From contig JALIGW010000001.1 of assembly GCA_023053685.1 (NCBI GenBank), forward strand, positions 52,201,359 through 52,265,358: 64,000 nucleotides of DNA, given 5' to 3'. Every line of letters begins with the position of its first letter. Positions within the stretch are counted from its first letter, which is position 1. A program made the translations under genes and the position numbers. This DNA is from Diadophis punctatus similis (taxonomy: Eukaryota; Chordata; Lepidosauria; Squamata; Dipsadidae). Below the pieces are notes generated by a model. That model was not told where the DNA came from. It made no database searches and saw only the letters and a program-made list of their open reading frames with translations. Positions 41,958 through 55,562 of this stretch are shown one piece after another.

Positions 41958-42989
41958 TTTAAGTCCTTAAACTTTTTCCTTCTCTTTTGAGGAATAATTG
42001 CATCTGATCCTATCCCCTTTCTAAAAAAAAGTCTTATTCCAACAATTTAACTAGAACAAAACACCAATTTTTGAGATGGAGGAAACATCTAAAAAATGCC
42101 CCCCCCCCTCTGTTCAAGTGGACTAAGTTACCTTACCAATCCACAGTGTGGAACTAATCACATTGTGGATCCACCTATCAACTTTCTAACAGGGCTCATG
42201 TTTGTAATGTTTATAGATAATATCATACAAATGATCACAGATACCATATCAAAATTCCCCAAAGGAGCTACGTTAAGGCAACTGGCTAAAGAAGTCCTAG
42301 AAAACAGGCAGTTTTGGCTTTGCCCTTAAATCTTCTTAAATTGATAAATTTCCTATCTGAGAATTATTTAAGAAAGAGCTAAATTTGAGGACTGCTATTA
42401 ATCTGAATACAAGACACATAGACAGAATTTTCTGTTGACAAGAACATTGTTTCATCTTTTATTCCTCTTGAATATAGATACATGGCTTTCTTTTTTCCTA
42501 GTTCCATCTATTTGCTTCCATGTGATCTTCTCCCTTAAGCTGATTTAATTTGGAAAGAGATAGATTATGGTCAAATTCCTTATGGATGCATGGATCCTTA
42601 TAACAGGAAGTGGGTCATGAAAGCAAACACAATCTCCGTCTGCCTTTAACAAACGATCTGCAAGATATATTAAGAAGAGCACATTGGCCTTCAAATGCAG
42701 GGTGTGTACAGAAACTGTATATTCAATTAGGGAAATAAAACCAGATTGAAAGGTTTCAAAATTGTGGGTATCCCTGGTGGGTTCTTCTCCTTAATTCCTC
42801 CAGGGTTCAAAATACAAAAGGAAAGAAAGCAATTAACAGGCTAAGGAAAGGAGGATTTCCCATGTCTTTTGTTTGACAAAGATGTACCATTTTTTTTTCT
42901 TGGAGATGTGAAAATCACCATGCCAAGATACAATTTTTGCCTATCTGTCCATCTGATATGAAATAGCCAAGCCTATAGTCACTTACGTT
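41958..42989. other. Unique intergenic DNA
   Basis: No gene or repeat recognised. Confidence 0.4.
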
Positions 42990-43480
42990 CCCCACAACCA
43001 GAAGCTTTGCAAGAGGAAGAACAAAGCCTCATTTATCACTCTCCGATGAGAATTTGGTTTTATAAATGCATTGTTCTCTGTGAGGCAGCTTTGTTTGATG
43101 AAATGCTGAGTGCAGTGTAAAAATACCCTTTCCCTCTGTAATTTGCACTCCTCTCCATTTAAAGCTATTCTTGCTGCAAACGAGAATTGAAAGCTGCTAA
43201 AATTAAGTGGTGTCAGTTTTCAATGACACTTTAATGATAGAGCGCTCAGCAAATGAGATGAGAATGAATCCCAGCATCTCGGCTAAAGATCGTAACCAGC
43301 GCTAAACAGCAATATGTCCCAGCTAGGTTACACTTTTTCTGCTTCATTCATATTTAGTAAGAGCTGAAATTGGGAAGCGCTAATTAAAACGGTCATAAAG
43401 GGAGAAATGCAAATGCCTAACATAGATAATGCAAAACAACTCAAGCTGGTAAGTCAATAGGATCATCACCTTAAGGAATA
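42990..43480. promoter_or_regulatory. Candidate conserved non-coding element
   Basis: Repeat-free and compositionally even, with TAATTAAA (43381-43388) and octamer ATGCAAAT (43407-43414). AGCGCT is repeated near TAAACAGC and GAAATTGGGAAGCGC. No coding frame. Listed as a candidate only. Confidence 0.3.
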
Positions 43481-43735
43481 AAGGCCATTAAAAAGAAATT
43501 GGCAGAGACGATACACAAGCATACTCTGGCTCATTTTGGGAGGCATAGCAGTAACAGAGTGGCTTACAGCAAGGATGTTTTATTATTAAAAGCATATATT
43601 TTTAAATTATAAATCAGCACACCAAAAAAACTATTTTTTCAAACCACTTATAGAGGGCAGGAAATTTATTCAATAAAGCATCTGTCCATCTATCTTTCAC
43701 TTATATACATATTTTGTCTGTGTTTGTGTGTCAGT

Positions 43736-43762
43736 GCCTGTCTGTCTGTCTGTCTGTCTGTC
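43736..43762. repeat. (TCTG)n microsatellite
   Basis: Six to seven TCTG units, part of a longer degraded TCTA/TCTG stretch. Confidence 0.9.
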
Positions 43763-44562
43763 TACTTAGTGGAGTTTGTATGTATATATATGTGATACTT
43801 TTTGAGTGATTGTCAGATTATGGAATTTGTTTTCATTTTTAGTTCTCTTGGCAAGACTGCCGAAGTGATGTGCCATTGGTTTTGTTTTAGGCTTTTGGGA
43901 GATTCTTGTGCCTGTGTGGAGCCTCCCTTGGCCTCACCCATGGAGTGAGTATGGATTACTCTTTTTTTTTTTACACCTCTCTTACTGACCTCATCAGAAA
44001 GAGAATCAGCCTGGCATGGCTGTGAGAAAGAAAAGACCGTATATGAGTAGGATCAGGGACACCCTCAACTGAAAAGTTGCAGATTCTCTCTGGGAATAGG
44101 TATAAGGCATTTATCCAGAAAGTTATGAGGAACCAGGCACGAAAAACACATTACCTCTTCGTCTTGGGCTTTGTCACAAACCTCCTAAAATTCAAGTTAT
44201 TTTTTAAAACAGCCAAAGGGACAACAATGGTATGCTAGAAAGTGCCATCAATCCACCACAGTAAAGCATGATGCATGTTTATATCAATGTTTAAAGTAGC
44301 TAGTTCAAACCAGAAGGGGAAATATTTACTTTATTTTTATATTATGACTACTTCTTACCCCATTAGAATTTTTAAAAAATTATTTTACATAATGAAATAA
44401 ACAGGAAACATCAAACAGGTATGATGATAAGGTATCATTTTGTAATTAGTATCTGTTCTTACTTTAATGTCCTAGCATTAAAAATGTGATATTTAAAATC
44501 TATAGAGCATCCATGAGAACCAGAATATAAATCAGTAGTAGATAACTTGGTGTACTCTAGAA

Positions 44563-44751
44563 CAGGGGTCCCCAACCCCTGGTCCATGGACCGGCACCAG
44601 TCCATGGCATGCCAGCAAATGGTCCGCGCAAACAAGCGAAGCTCCATCCACGGAATGCAGGCAGCATGCAAAACCACGCCCCCTCCAGTCCATAGAAAAC
44701 CTTTCTCCATGGAACTTGTGCCTGGTGCCACCAAAAGGTTGAAGGCCACTG
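44563..44751. mobile_element. hAT miniature element, 189 bp, TSD CTCTAGAA
   Basis: It starts CAGGGGTCCCCAACCCCTGG followed by TCCATGGACCGG, and ends AAAGGTTGAAGGCCACTG. CTCTAGAA is perfect at 44555-44562 and 44752-44759. The left end is of the type found in Charlie-like hAT elements of vertebrates. Confidence 0.9.
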
Positions 44752-44879
44752 CTCTAGAAGTTTAAGACTACACATATCATGATTCTTTATACAGCTGATT
44801 GTCATGTAGGTGCAAAATTTGATATCAAAATGAAGATAGAACTAGGGAACTAGAGGGATACAATCTAGAACTAGGAAGG

Positions 44880-45425
44880 TACTAATACCACTCTATAAAG
44901 CCTTAGTTAGACCACAACTAGAGTACTGCATCCAGTTCTGGTCACCACACTATAAAAAAAAACATTGAAGCTCTAGAGAAAGTGCAGAGGAGATCAACCA
45001 GGATGATAAGGGGACTGGAAACTAAGACATACAAAGAGCGGTTGCAGGAACTGAGCTTGGCCAGTCTGGCGAAGAGAAGGACCAGGGGTGACATGATAAC
45101 AGTGTTCCAATACTTGAGGGGCTGCCACAGAGAGGAGGGGATTAGGCTGTTTTCCAAAGCACCAGAAGGCCAGACAAGGAATAATGGATGGAAACTGACC
45201 AAAGACAGATTCAACCTGGAAATAAGGAGGAACTTTCTGACAGTGAGAGCTATCAACCAGTGGAACAGCTTGCCTGAGGAGTTGTGAGAGCTCCAACACT
45301 TGAGACTTTCAAAAGGAGATTGGACTGCCATTTATCCGAAATGGTGTAGGGACTCCTGCTTGAGTGGGGGGGTTGGACTAGATGACCTACAAGGTCCCTT
45401 CCAACTCTAATAATAATCTAATATT
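44880..45425 (+). mobile_element. CR1 LINE 3' end
   Basis: It starts in the middle of ORF2 (TATAAAGCCTTAGTTAGACC). The frame 44982-45287 (RMIRGLETKTYKERLQEL ... INQWNSLPEEL) then breaks by a one-base loss near 45285. The end GTTGGACTAGATGACCTACA leads into TAATAATAATCTAATA. Close to the copy at 46287. Confidence 0.9.
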
Positions 45426-45429
45426 CGTT

Positions 45430-45875
45430 TTTCTATTGCTCTTGAATTTTTTTTTTAGGTCTGCTGATATTCACAAGGCTTCCAAACTTTTATTTCCATT
45501 TATTATGTCTAAAACTGGATGAGAAGTAAATGAGAAAAGAGCATAAGATTAGCTGCCTAATCAACCACCAAGCTTGAATTAAGAAAAAAAGGTTATTTAA
45601 ATTAATGTAGGATAATAGAAGAAATAAGAATCAATATTAACATCCATGAATCTATATTAAGAAGAGTATACCAAAATTATAGGCACATCCAATTGTTTGG
45701 TGTTTACAAAGCATTTCCAGGTTACATGCAAACATGGCACTCAAGAGTTGAAGAACAGTGGGAAATAATAGGGTGGGGGTAAAGATGAGGAAAAAAAGAG
45801 GAGTCAGGATATAACTTCAGGTTTCTCAATAATATAGCTGATCATACTTAGAATGTGTGACTATTAGAAATATAA
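45430..45875. other. Unique intergenic DNA
   Basis: No gene or repeat recognised. Confidence 0.4.
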
Positions 45876-46286
45876 ATGGAAACTATTATGGGGCTACCCT
45901 TGAAGAGTATCCGGAGACTTCAGCTGGTGCAAAATGCGGCTGCGCGTGCTGTGGTGGGTGTGTCAAGGTACACCCACGTGACACCTATACTCCGCCAGCT
46001 GCATTGGTTGCCCATCAGTCTCCGGGTCCAATTCAAGGTGTTGATCACCATCTTTAAAGCCCTTCATGGCTTAGGACCAGGTTATCTCCAGGACCGCATT
46101 CTGCCTTACACTTCCCTTCGACCGGTTAGGGCCCACAGAGTTGGCCTCCTCCAGGTCCCGTCGGCCAAGCAATGTCGCCTGGCAGGCCCTAGGGGGAGAG
46201 CCTTCTCTGTGGCAGGCCCCGCGCTCTGGAACCAACTTCCCCCAGAGACCCGAACTATCCCCACTCTGCTGGCCTTCTGAAAAGCT
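45876..46286 (+). mobile_element. L2 LINE C-terminal coding part, left half of a split copy
   Basis: The open frame reads RRLQLVQNAAARAVVGVSR, LRQLHWLPISLRVQFKVLI, KALHGLGPGYLQDRILPY and GPALWNQLPPETRTIPTLLAF, the conserved L2 ORF2 end. It is cut after CTGAAAAGC by the CR1 insertion. Its 3' part resumes at 47979. Confidence 0.92.
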
Positions 46287-47974
46287 TAGATTTATTATTA
46301 GAGTTGGAAGGGACCTTGTAGGTCATCTAGTCCAACCCCCTGCTCAAGCAGGAGTTCCTACACCATTTGAGACAGATGGCAGTCCAGTCTCCCCTTGAAG
46401 GTCGCAAGTGTTGGGGCTCTCACAACCTCCGCTGGCAAGCTGTTCCACTGGTTGATCGCTCTCACCGTCAGAAAGTTTCTCCTCACTTCCAGGTTGAATC
46501 TCTCCTTGGTCAGCTTCCATCCGTTATTCCTTGTTTGGCTTTCTGGTGCCATAGAGAACAGCCTGACCCCCTCCTCTCTGTGGCAGCCCCTCAAGTATTG
46601 GAACACTGCTATCATGTCACCCCTGGTCTTTCTCTTCGCCAGACTGGCCAAGCTCAGTTCCTGCAACCGCTCTTCGTATGTTTTATTTTCCAGACCCTTT
46701 ATCATCCTGGTTGCTCTCTTCTGCACTTTCTCTAGGGTTTCAATGTCTTTTTTGTAGTGTGGTGACCAAAACTGGATGCAGTACTCTAGGTGTGGTCTGA
46801 CCAAGGCTTTATAGAGTGGTACTAGTACCTCTCTGGTCCTTGATTGTATCCCTCTATTTATGCAGCTCAGGACTGCGTTGGCCTTTTTGGCTGCTGCTGC
46901 ACACTGCTGGCTCATATTTAGTTGGCTGTCTACCAAGACTCCAAGATCCCTCTCGCAATCACTGCTATTGAGTGTGGTTTCACCCAGTTTGTATGTGTAT
47001 TTTTGATTCTTCTTACCTAGGTGTAGAATTTTACTTTTCTCCGTGTTAAATTTCATTTTATTTGTTTGGGCCCAGTGTTCGAGTCTGTCAAGGTCCCTCT
47101 GGATTTTGAGTCTGTCCTCTGGGGTGTTTGCTACTCCCGCCAGCTTGGTATCGTCTGCAAATTTGGTTAGTTCTCCTGCTATTCCCTCATCTAGGTCATT
47201 TATGAAGATATTAAAGAGTACTGGGCCTAGGACGGAACCTTGTGGTACGCCACTGCTTACTTCTCTCCATGTGGACATAGAGCCATTGAGGACTACTCGT
47301 TGGGTACGGTTGGTCAGCCAGTTGTTAATCCATCTGGTTGTGTAGCTGTCTATCCCGCTTTTTTCTAGCTTATGAAGAAGTAGGTTGTGGTCTACTTTGT
47401 CAAATGCTTTGCTGAAGTCCAGGTATATGATGTCTACTGCATTTCGCTGGTCTACTAATTTGGTCACAGTGTTGAAAAATGAAATGAGGTTGGTTTGGCA
47501 TGACTTGTTCTTAACAAATCCGTGTTGGCTGTTGGTTATTACTTGGTTTGTTTCTAGATGATGTGAGATCTGGTTTTTAATTATTTTTTCCAGTATTTTC
47601 CCAGGTATTGATGTTAGGCTGATTGGTCTGTAGTTTCCTGGGTCTGTTTTTTTACCTTTTTTGTAGATGGGGACCACATCAGCTCTTTTCCAGTCCTCGG
47701 GGAGTTCCCCTGTGTTCCAGGATTTGTGGAAGATGTGGTGCAGTGGTTCCGAAATGACTTCTGCTAGTTCTTTTAGGACTCTGGGGTGTAATCCATCAGG
47801 TCCTGGTGCTTTGTATTCATTAAGTTCAGATAGGTGATCTCTTACTGTATTTTTGCTTAGGTTGAGTCTTGCTTCGAATCTGTTTTTTATATTTGTGTTG
47901 CTGGGTAGTTGAGCTGCAGTTTCCTTTTGTGTGAAGACTGATGCGAAGAATGTGTTCAGTAGCTCATATTCAGT
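46287..47974 (-). mobile_element. CR1 LINE with intact reverse transcriptase, inserted in L2
   Basis: About 1.7 kb between short duplications AGCT (46283-46286, 47975-47978). The 3' end TAATAATAAATCTAA lies at the low-coordinate side, so transcription would be on the minus strand. The endonuclease half is missing (5' truncated), so it cannot move by itself. The coding part is described in the next entry. Confidence 0.93.
46358..47974 (-). CDS. CR1 ORF2 fragment: reverse transcriptase, no stops
   Basis: About 538 codons are uninterrupted. Residue numbers count from the first codon of the open frame at about 47983, which starts three codons inside L2. Residues 1-55 are the linker after the endonuclease. 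GPDGLHPRVL follows at 61-70 and NYRPISL at 117-123. RT motif A is LDFSKAFDKVDH (188-199), with the catalytic Asp. Motif B is SSGVPQGSVLGP (243-254). Motif C is KFADD (274-278) with both Asp residues. The thumb and C-terminal part end at GRLDCHLSQMV. All visible catalytic residues are kept. No true start codon exists because the 5' part is absent. An intact frame of this length suggests a young insertion. Confidence 0.92.
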   Translation of the reverse strand, partial: TEYELLNTFFASVFTQKETAAQLPSNTNIKNRFEARLNLSKNTVRDHLSELNEYKAPGPDGLHPRVLKELAEVISEPLHHIFHKSWNTGELPEDWKRADVVPIYKKGKKTDPGNYRPISLTSIPGKILEKIIKNQISHHLETNQVITNSQHGFVKNKSCQTNLISFFNTVTKLVDQRNAVDIIYLDFSKAFDKVDHNLLLHKLEKSGIDSYTTRWINNWLTNRTQRVVLNGSMSTWREVSSGVPQGSVLGPVLFNIFINDLDEGIAGELTKFADDTKLAGVANTPEDRLKIQRDLDRLEHWAQTNKMKFNTEKSKILHLGKKNQKYTYKLGETTLNSSDCERDLGVLVDSQLNMSQQCAAAAKKANAVLSCINRGIQSRTREVLVPLYKALVRPHLEYCIQFWSPHYKKDIETLEKVQKRATRMIKGLENKTYEERLQELSLASLAKRKTRGDMIAVFQYLRGCHREEGVRLFSMAPESQTRNNGWKLTKERFNLEVRRNFLTVRAINQWNSLPAEVVRAPTLATFKGRLDCHLSQMV

Positions 47975-47978
47975 AGCT

Positions 47979-50811
<2,833 letters not shown>

Positions 50812-51733
50812 TACCATATTTTTCGGAGTATAAGACGCACCGGAGTATAAGACGCACCTTAGTTTTGGGGGGAGGAAAACAAGGAAAAAAAGCCTCTGCC
50901 TCCCAGCAATTTGCCAAACAGCAAACAGCACAAATGATATACACTGTTTGCTGTGTATTTCTGTGCATGTGTGCCTGACCCATAGAAATAGCAAAAAATT
51001 GGAGAAATGTACATTATGCCAGAAAGTTTTCTTAAATGTAGTCACACTAACTCCTCCCAATTATTTAAATAGATCTACTCCAAGGTAAGTCGGGATTTAA
51101 CTCTAATACTAAACAGGACACTGTTACATTTCAGACTATACTTGTACAGAGCTGTTAAAATTAATTAAAATTTCTGGAAGTATACATTATTCTCTATTAT
51201 TTAAAAGAAGATATAATAGCACTGGGCCTCTTCAGAGCAAGCATTTATTTTAAAAAGCTTCTTTATTGTGTTAAGTTGTCTAGATTTACAGGGATCTCCA
51301 GCCTTGGCAACTTTAAGACTTGTGGACTTCAACTCCCAGAATTCCACAGCCAGCAAAGCAAATAATAAAGCAGTCTTTAAAAAATAAGTCTAATAATTTG
51401 AACGTTCTACAGACATTTATAGTTATTCACTTACCCCCTTGCATTCAGTTCAGCAGAAAATAAAAATCTGCGTGTCTCTCCTAGCTATTTGCCTCTTTGC
51501 TAGTTTCAGTTTCAGTTTCCCACGTGGCAAATCAGCTGTAGGTCGGGAAGCTGCTACTGACTTGCTTGGTTTTACAGGCTCTTCCCTGTTTGCTGCAAAC
51601 AGGTAAATTGCTGGAAGACAGAGGTCAAAGGGTGGGGGTGGCTGGGGCTACATTCGGTGTATAAGACGCACCCAAGTTTCCACCTTCTTTTTGGGGGTAA
51701 AAAGATGCGTCTTACACTCGGAAAAATATGGTA
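50812..51733 (+). mobile_element. TA-flanked miniature element, 922 bp
   Basis: TA at 50812-50813 and 51732-51733. The termini are CCATATTTTTCGGAGTATA and ACTCGGAAAAATATGG. It is co-linear with 18520-19260 (CCTCTGCCTCCCAGCAATTT, CACTGTTTGCTGTGTATTTC) but about 180 bp longer, partly because of a hAT-family fragment at 51289-51356. No protein. Confidence 0.88.
51289..51356. mobile_element. hAT hairpin family fragment inside the TA-flanked element
   Basis: CCTTGGCAACTTTAAGACTT followed by GGACTTCAACTCCCAGAATT and CACAGCCAGCA. One arm only; no duplication seen. Confidence 0.7.
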
Positions 51734-52012
51734 CCTACTTACAGTAGCCTATTACAGTGCTAATATTCCAGGGGAATTATTAAGTGACCATGGAGGGTAT
51801 TCCTTCTCCATTCATTGCTGGCATTGGTCACATGATTTTGGCTCTTTCAGAGACTTTGAGGATGAACATTTGTAGGCAAATGTAAAATGGTAAAACCATG
51901 TACAACTACAGTATGTAAATCTAGTAGATGAACTTGTGAAAATGCTGACCACCTGAAACCATAACAATTTTACTACCAGTTTTACTGGTAAAAACTTGAC
52001 AAAATCCAATTG

Positions 52013-52050
52013 GATAGCAATAGCACTTTACAGCACTCTCTGGGTGGTTT
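52013..52050 (-). mobile_element. Older Sauria-type SINE, left piece
   Basis: GATAGCAATAGCACTTTACA ... GGGTGGTTT is the reversed SINE tail. It continues at 52291 after another SINE. Confidence 0.7.
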
Positions 52051-52051
52051 T

Positions 52052-52290
52052 ATAATAGCAATAGCAATAGCACTTTACTTATATACCGCTTCATAGTGCT
52101 TTACAGCCCTCTCTAAGCGGTTTACAGAGTTCAGCATATTGCCCCCAACAATCTGGGTCCTCATTTTACCGACCTCAGAAGGATGGAAGGCTGAGTCAAC
52201 CTTGAGCCTAGTGAGATTTGAACAGCTGAACTGCTGAACTAGCAGTCAGCCTGCAGTCGCAGCATTTAACCACTGCACCACTTCAGCTCT
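52052..52290 (-). mobile_element. Sauria-type SINE inserted in an older SINE
   Basis: On the minus strand it runs from AGAGCTGAAGTGGTGCAGTG (A box) through GTTCAAATCTCACTAGGCTC to the tail CTATTGCTATTGCTATTAT. Compared with 26620-26918 the 3' end belongs to the 'CTATTGC' tail subtype. Confidence 0.88.
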
Positions 52291-52462
52291 TAGTCTGAAG
52301 TGTACAATGTCAGTATATTGTCCCCAACAATCTGGGTCCTCATTTTACTGACCTCAGAAGGATGGAAGGCTGAGTCAACCTTGAGCCCATCAGGATCAAA
52401 CCCTAGGCTGTGGACAGAGTTAGCCCACAGTATTGTATTCTAACCACTGCACTATCAGGATC
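52291..52462 (-). mobile_element. Older Sauria-type SINE, right piece
   Basis: On the minus strand: head GATAGTGCAGTGGTTAGAAT, B-box-like GGTTTGATCCTGATGGGCTC, and body to TATACTGACATTG. With 52013-52050 it forms one older copy. Confidence 0.8.
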
Positions 52463-54190
52463 CTTTCTTGAGGTATTTTCTGTAGCTCCAAATGTTCCTT
52501 CTGACTAAAACTTCTGTTTCATAGAAATGATGCTCTCTCCCACCCACTGTACACACCCCACCCCACTGCAGCCTTCTTTATCATACTTACACACAGAAAA
52601 AACATACAACTTTGAGACACCTTTCTTAATGCAATTACCTTCTTGCTACACCTTAGAACTTTAAGTATGTCTCTGTACTATTGGATCATAGTACATATCT
52701 TGCTAGATAGTAAGTATTTATTTTTTTAAGTTAGGCTAGATCAATCATAGACATAGCTGGACTGAAGAAGAGATGTCTATGAGACAGGAAGAAGCTGGAG
52801 CTAAGAAAAACACAGAAAGATATAAAAGACAGGACCCCCTTATTATTCAGGCAAAGTTTATGTTAAAATAAAAAGTTATTACTATCTGAAGAGAGCTCAG
52901 TTAACTAACCTGTGTAAGTAGGCCCAATCCAGAACCCCAGTATATGTCACTCTGAAGAGGTTGATGATAAAACTGCTACTCTTTCTTGCATCATACTGGG
53001 CATACTACCAAAAACCTGTAGGTTTTTGTGTTTTGTAATATCTCTTGGTTGTGAGAATAATTTAATTCCATTTTAGGGAATTAAATAAGATTTAGCATAC
53101 CTAATCTGTTTCACTGATTTGAAGGGACAAGGCAGAAAATGATTAATCTTGGTTGGCTTTTACCATGTATTTTGCTTCCAACAAAAACTTTGTAACCTGT
53201 GGGGTGTCCTTCAGAGTTTAACCCATCAATGAACTGTCTAAGCAAGGAGAACTGTCTTAATTACAGCACCGAATTAAGATAATACTTGCCTGGCTCTTGT
53301 TCAGTGCATAGCTTTACAAGTTGAATGTGTGACCTCCAAGAGTGCCCTATTCCAGTAGAGATTTTATCTCACAATCAGCTGAGATTGAAAGTTTACCAAT
53401 ATTTAAAGAATGCCAAAGAGCACTAGGTTCTACAGTATGTGTTTGTCTCCTGTACCCATCCAATTAGGAAAATAATCCATTACAGAAAATCTTGATTAAA
53501 AAGTTGACTTATCCTCTGCTTTGATTAAAATCCAACATCACAGTGAATCAATTCTCTGGTCTTTTCTATGAAACCTTTCTTAAATGCAGACACAGAAGGC
53601 CAATTGGATGGTTCTTCCTTAGTTCATTCACCTTTCAGTGCCCTCTGATTATAACATCCAATGAAAGAAATAGCCATTCTGTCTCCCCCTTCTCCCCATT
53701 CCTTTTTGTTCCTTTTTCACTGGCGTACTTGTCTATTGTGATCTTGGTGCTTATTTTCCTTTTAAAGTAAGCCTTCAACCCCTACCCCATAAGTCATCTG
53801 CTGCAAACAAATGGAAGTTTCTTGGTTATCAGAGCAATTAGAAGTGGGAGAGGAGAGGAAATTGCATAACTTTTGAAGGTTGTCTCGTAATTGTAAAGCA
53901 GATCTTTGAAATATATGTTAAGATGATGTGGAGAAAGTTATTCTAGAAACTAGAGTAGTAATTTGATGCCCGACATGGTGACTTGACTTCTCTGACATTA
54001 GAGCCAAGAAATTGCAAAGTTGTGAAGAAAGTTGAAGAATGCTGGAGAGTATGAACTCATTGGTCCTCATTTGACCAAAGAAGGGAGGCTGGTAGGAAGG
54101 AATGGTGGGGAATTTGAAGAATGTCACAAATAGATTGCTTCACTCAGGAAAAAAACATTTTTTCTCTCAGTTTGCAAGCTGTGTCCTGAG
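52463..54190. other. Unique intergenic DNA
   Basis: No gene or repeat recognised. Confidence 0.4.
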
Positions 54191-54285
54191 TTAGCAATAG
54201 CACTTAGACTTATATACCGCTTCATAGTGCTTTACGGCCCTCTCTAAGCGGTTTACAGAGTCAGCATATTGCCCACAACAATCTG
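54191..54285 (-). mobile_element. Sauria-type SINE 3' fragment
   Basis: TTAGCAATAGCACTTAGACT, TATACCGCTTCATAGTGC and CAGCATATTGCCCACAACAA: the last ~95 bp of the SINE, without head. Confidence 0.85.
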
Positions 54286-54803
54286 CAAATCTGAGGATAA
54301 GAATACCACAATAACCGATTGTTGCCAAACAACTCAGTGCCCATATGAGGTGAAATGAGTTGGCACATCAGTGCTGCCAAATGAAAGATTTTGATTTTGA
54401 TGTCACTTGTTTAAAAAGTGAGATAAATAAATCTTTGGATCCACTTAATTGCAATTTTTGATCTGATTGACCTGATTTTTTTAAAAGTAAAACCTGGGCC
54501 TAAAAGCCAAATTGTGAGTACCGGTATTTTATAGCGATAAAATCTCACAGCTCTGCACTCGAAGTGTAACTTGAAACCAGCTCATTATACCTGCATAGCT
54601 CCCATCCTTTACAGCCACTGAGTGTGTATGAACATTTTTCTGTTTACAAACATGCTGCTCAATGGCAGTCAGACTCCATAACATACAAAGGGCTGTTTTA
54701 AGAGCACAAAATCATCCAATTGACATCTAATTATTCTCAATTCAATTTAACTGTTATTTGGCAACCTTAATTTTCTAACACAAATGAGCAGAACTGTGTT
54801 TGG

Positions 54804-55202
54804 TACAGGTAGTCCTCGATTTGTGACCACAATTGAGCCCAGAATTTATGTTGCTAAGTGAGAAATTTGTTAAGTGAGTTTTTCCCCATTTTACGACTTT
54901 TCTTGCCACATTTGTTAAGTGAATCACTGCAGTTGTTAAATTAGTAACATGGTTGTTAAGTGAATCTGGCTTCCCCATTGACTTTGCTTGTCAGAATGAT
55001 GCAAAAGGCAATCACATGACCCTGGGACACTGCAACCGTCATAAATATAAACCAGTTGTCAAGCAACTGAATGTAAATCATGTGACCATGGGGATGCTGC
55101 AATGGTCATAAGTGTGAAAATGGTCATAAGTCACTTTTTTCAATGCTGTTGTAACTTTGTATGGTCACTAAACAAACTGTTATAAGTTGAGGACTACCTG
55201 TA
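54804..55202. mobile_element. TA-flanked 'TAGTCCTCGA' miniature element, copy 2, 399 bp
   Basis: TA at 54804-54805 and 55201-55202. The inverted ends are CAGGTAGTCCTCGATTTGTG and AAGTTGAGGACTACCTG. It is co-linear with 13295-13679 (TTGTTAAGTGAGTTT, ATCACATGACCCTGGGACAC). No coding sequence. Confidence 0.9.
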
Positions 55203-55371
55203 TTTAGACTGTAAAGTTTTGGAAATAATAGAGGGCATTTTGGACCTTGCAGTATAGCTGGTTCTTGTTTAGATGTCCATTCCAACTTCCAGGATATTCT
55301 ATTACATTCTCCTGCCTCAGGTTTTCCATTTCACATTCTTCTTTTCTGCTACTGTTAGTAGCACTCTGTGG

Positions 55372-55554
55372 CAGTGGTGGGTTCTAAATTAGATCGCCAC
55401 CGGTGTGTGCACTCGCTTGCACGTGCAATGCTTCTGGCCATGTGCAGAAGCTTCTGCGCATGCGCAGAAGCGTCCTGGGCTGGTGGGCGGAGCCTCCCGC
55501 CACCACCGCTACCGGTTCTAAGAACCGGTCTGAACCGGGAGCAACTCACCGCTG
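55372..55554. mobile_element. hAT miniature element, 183 bp, TSD CTCTGTGG
   Basis: It starts CAGTGGTGGGTTCTAAATTAG and ends GGGAGCAACTCACCGCTG. CTCTGTGG is perfect at 55364-55371 and 55555-55562. TGCGCATGCGCA lies at 55455-55466. Sister of 32153-32348 (GGTGGGCGGAGC.TCCC shared). Confidence 0.92.
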
Positions 55555-55562
55555 CTCTGTGG

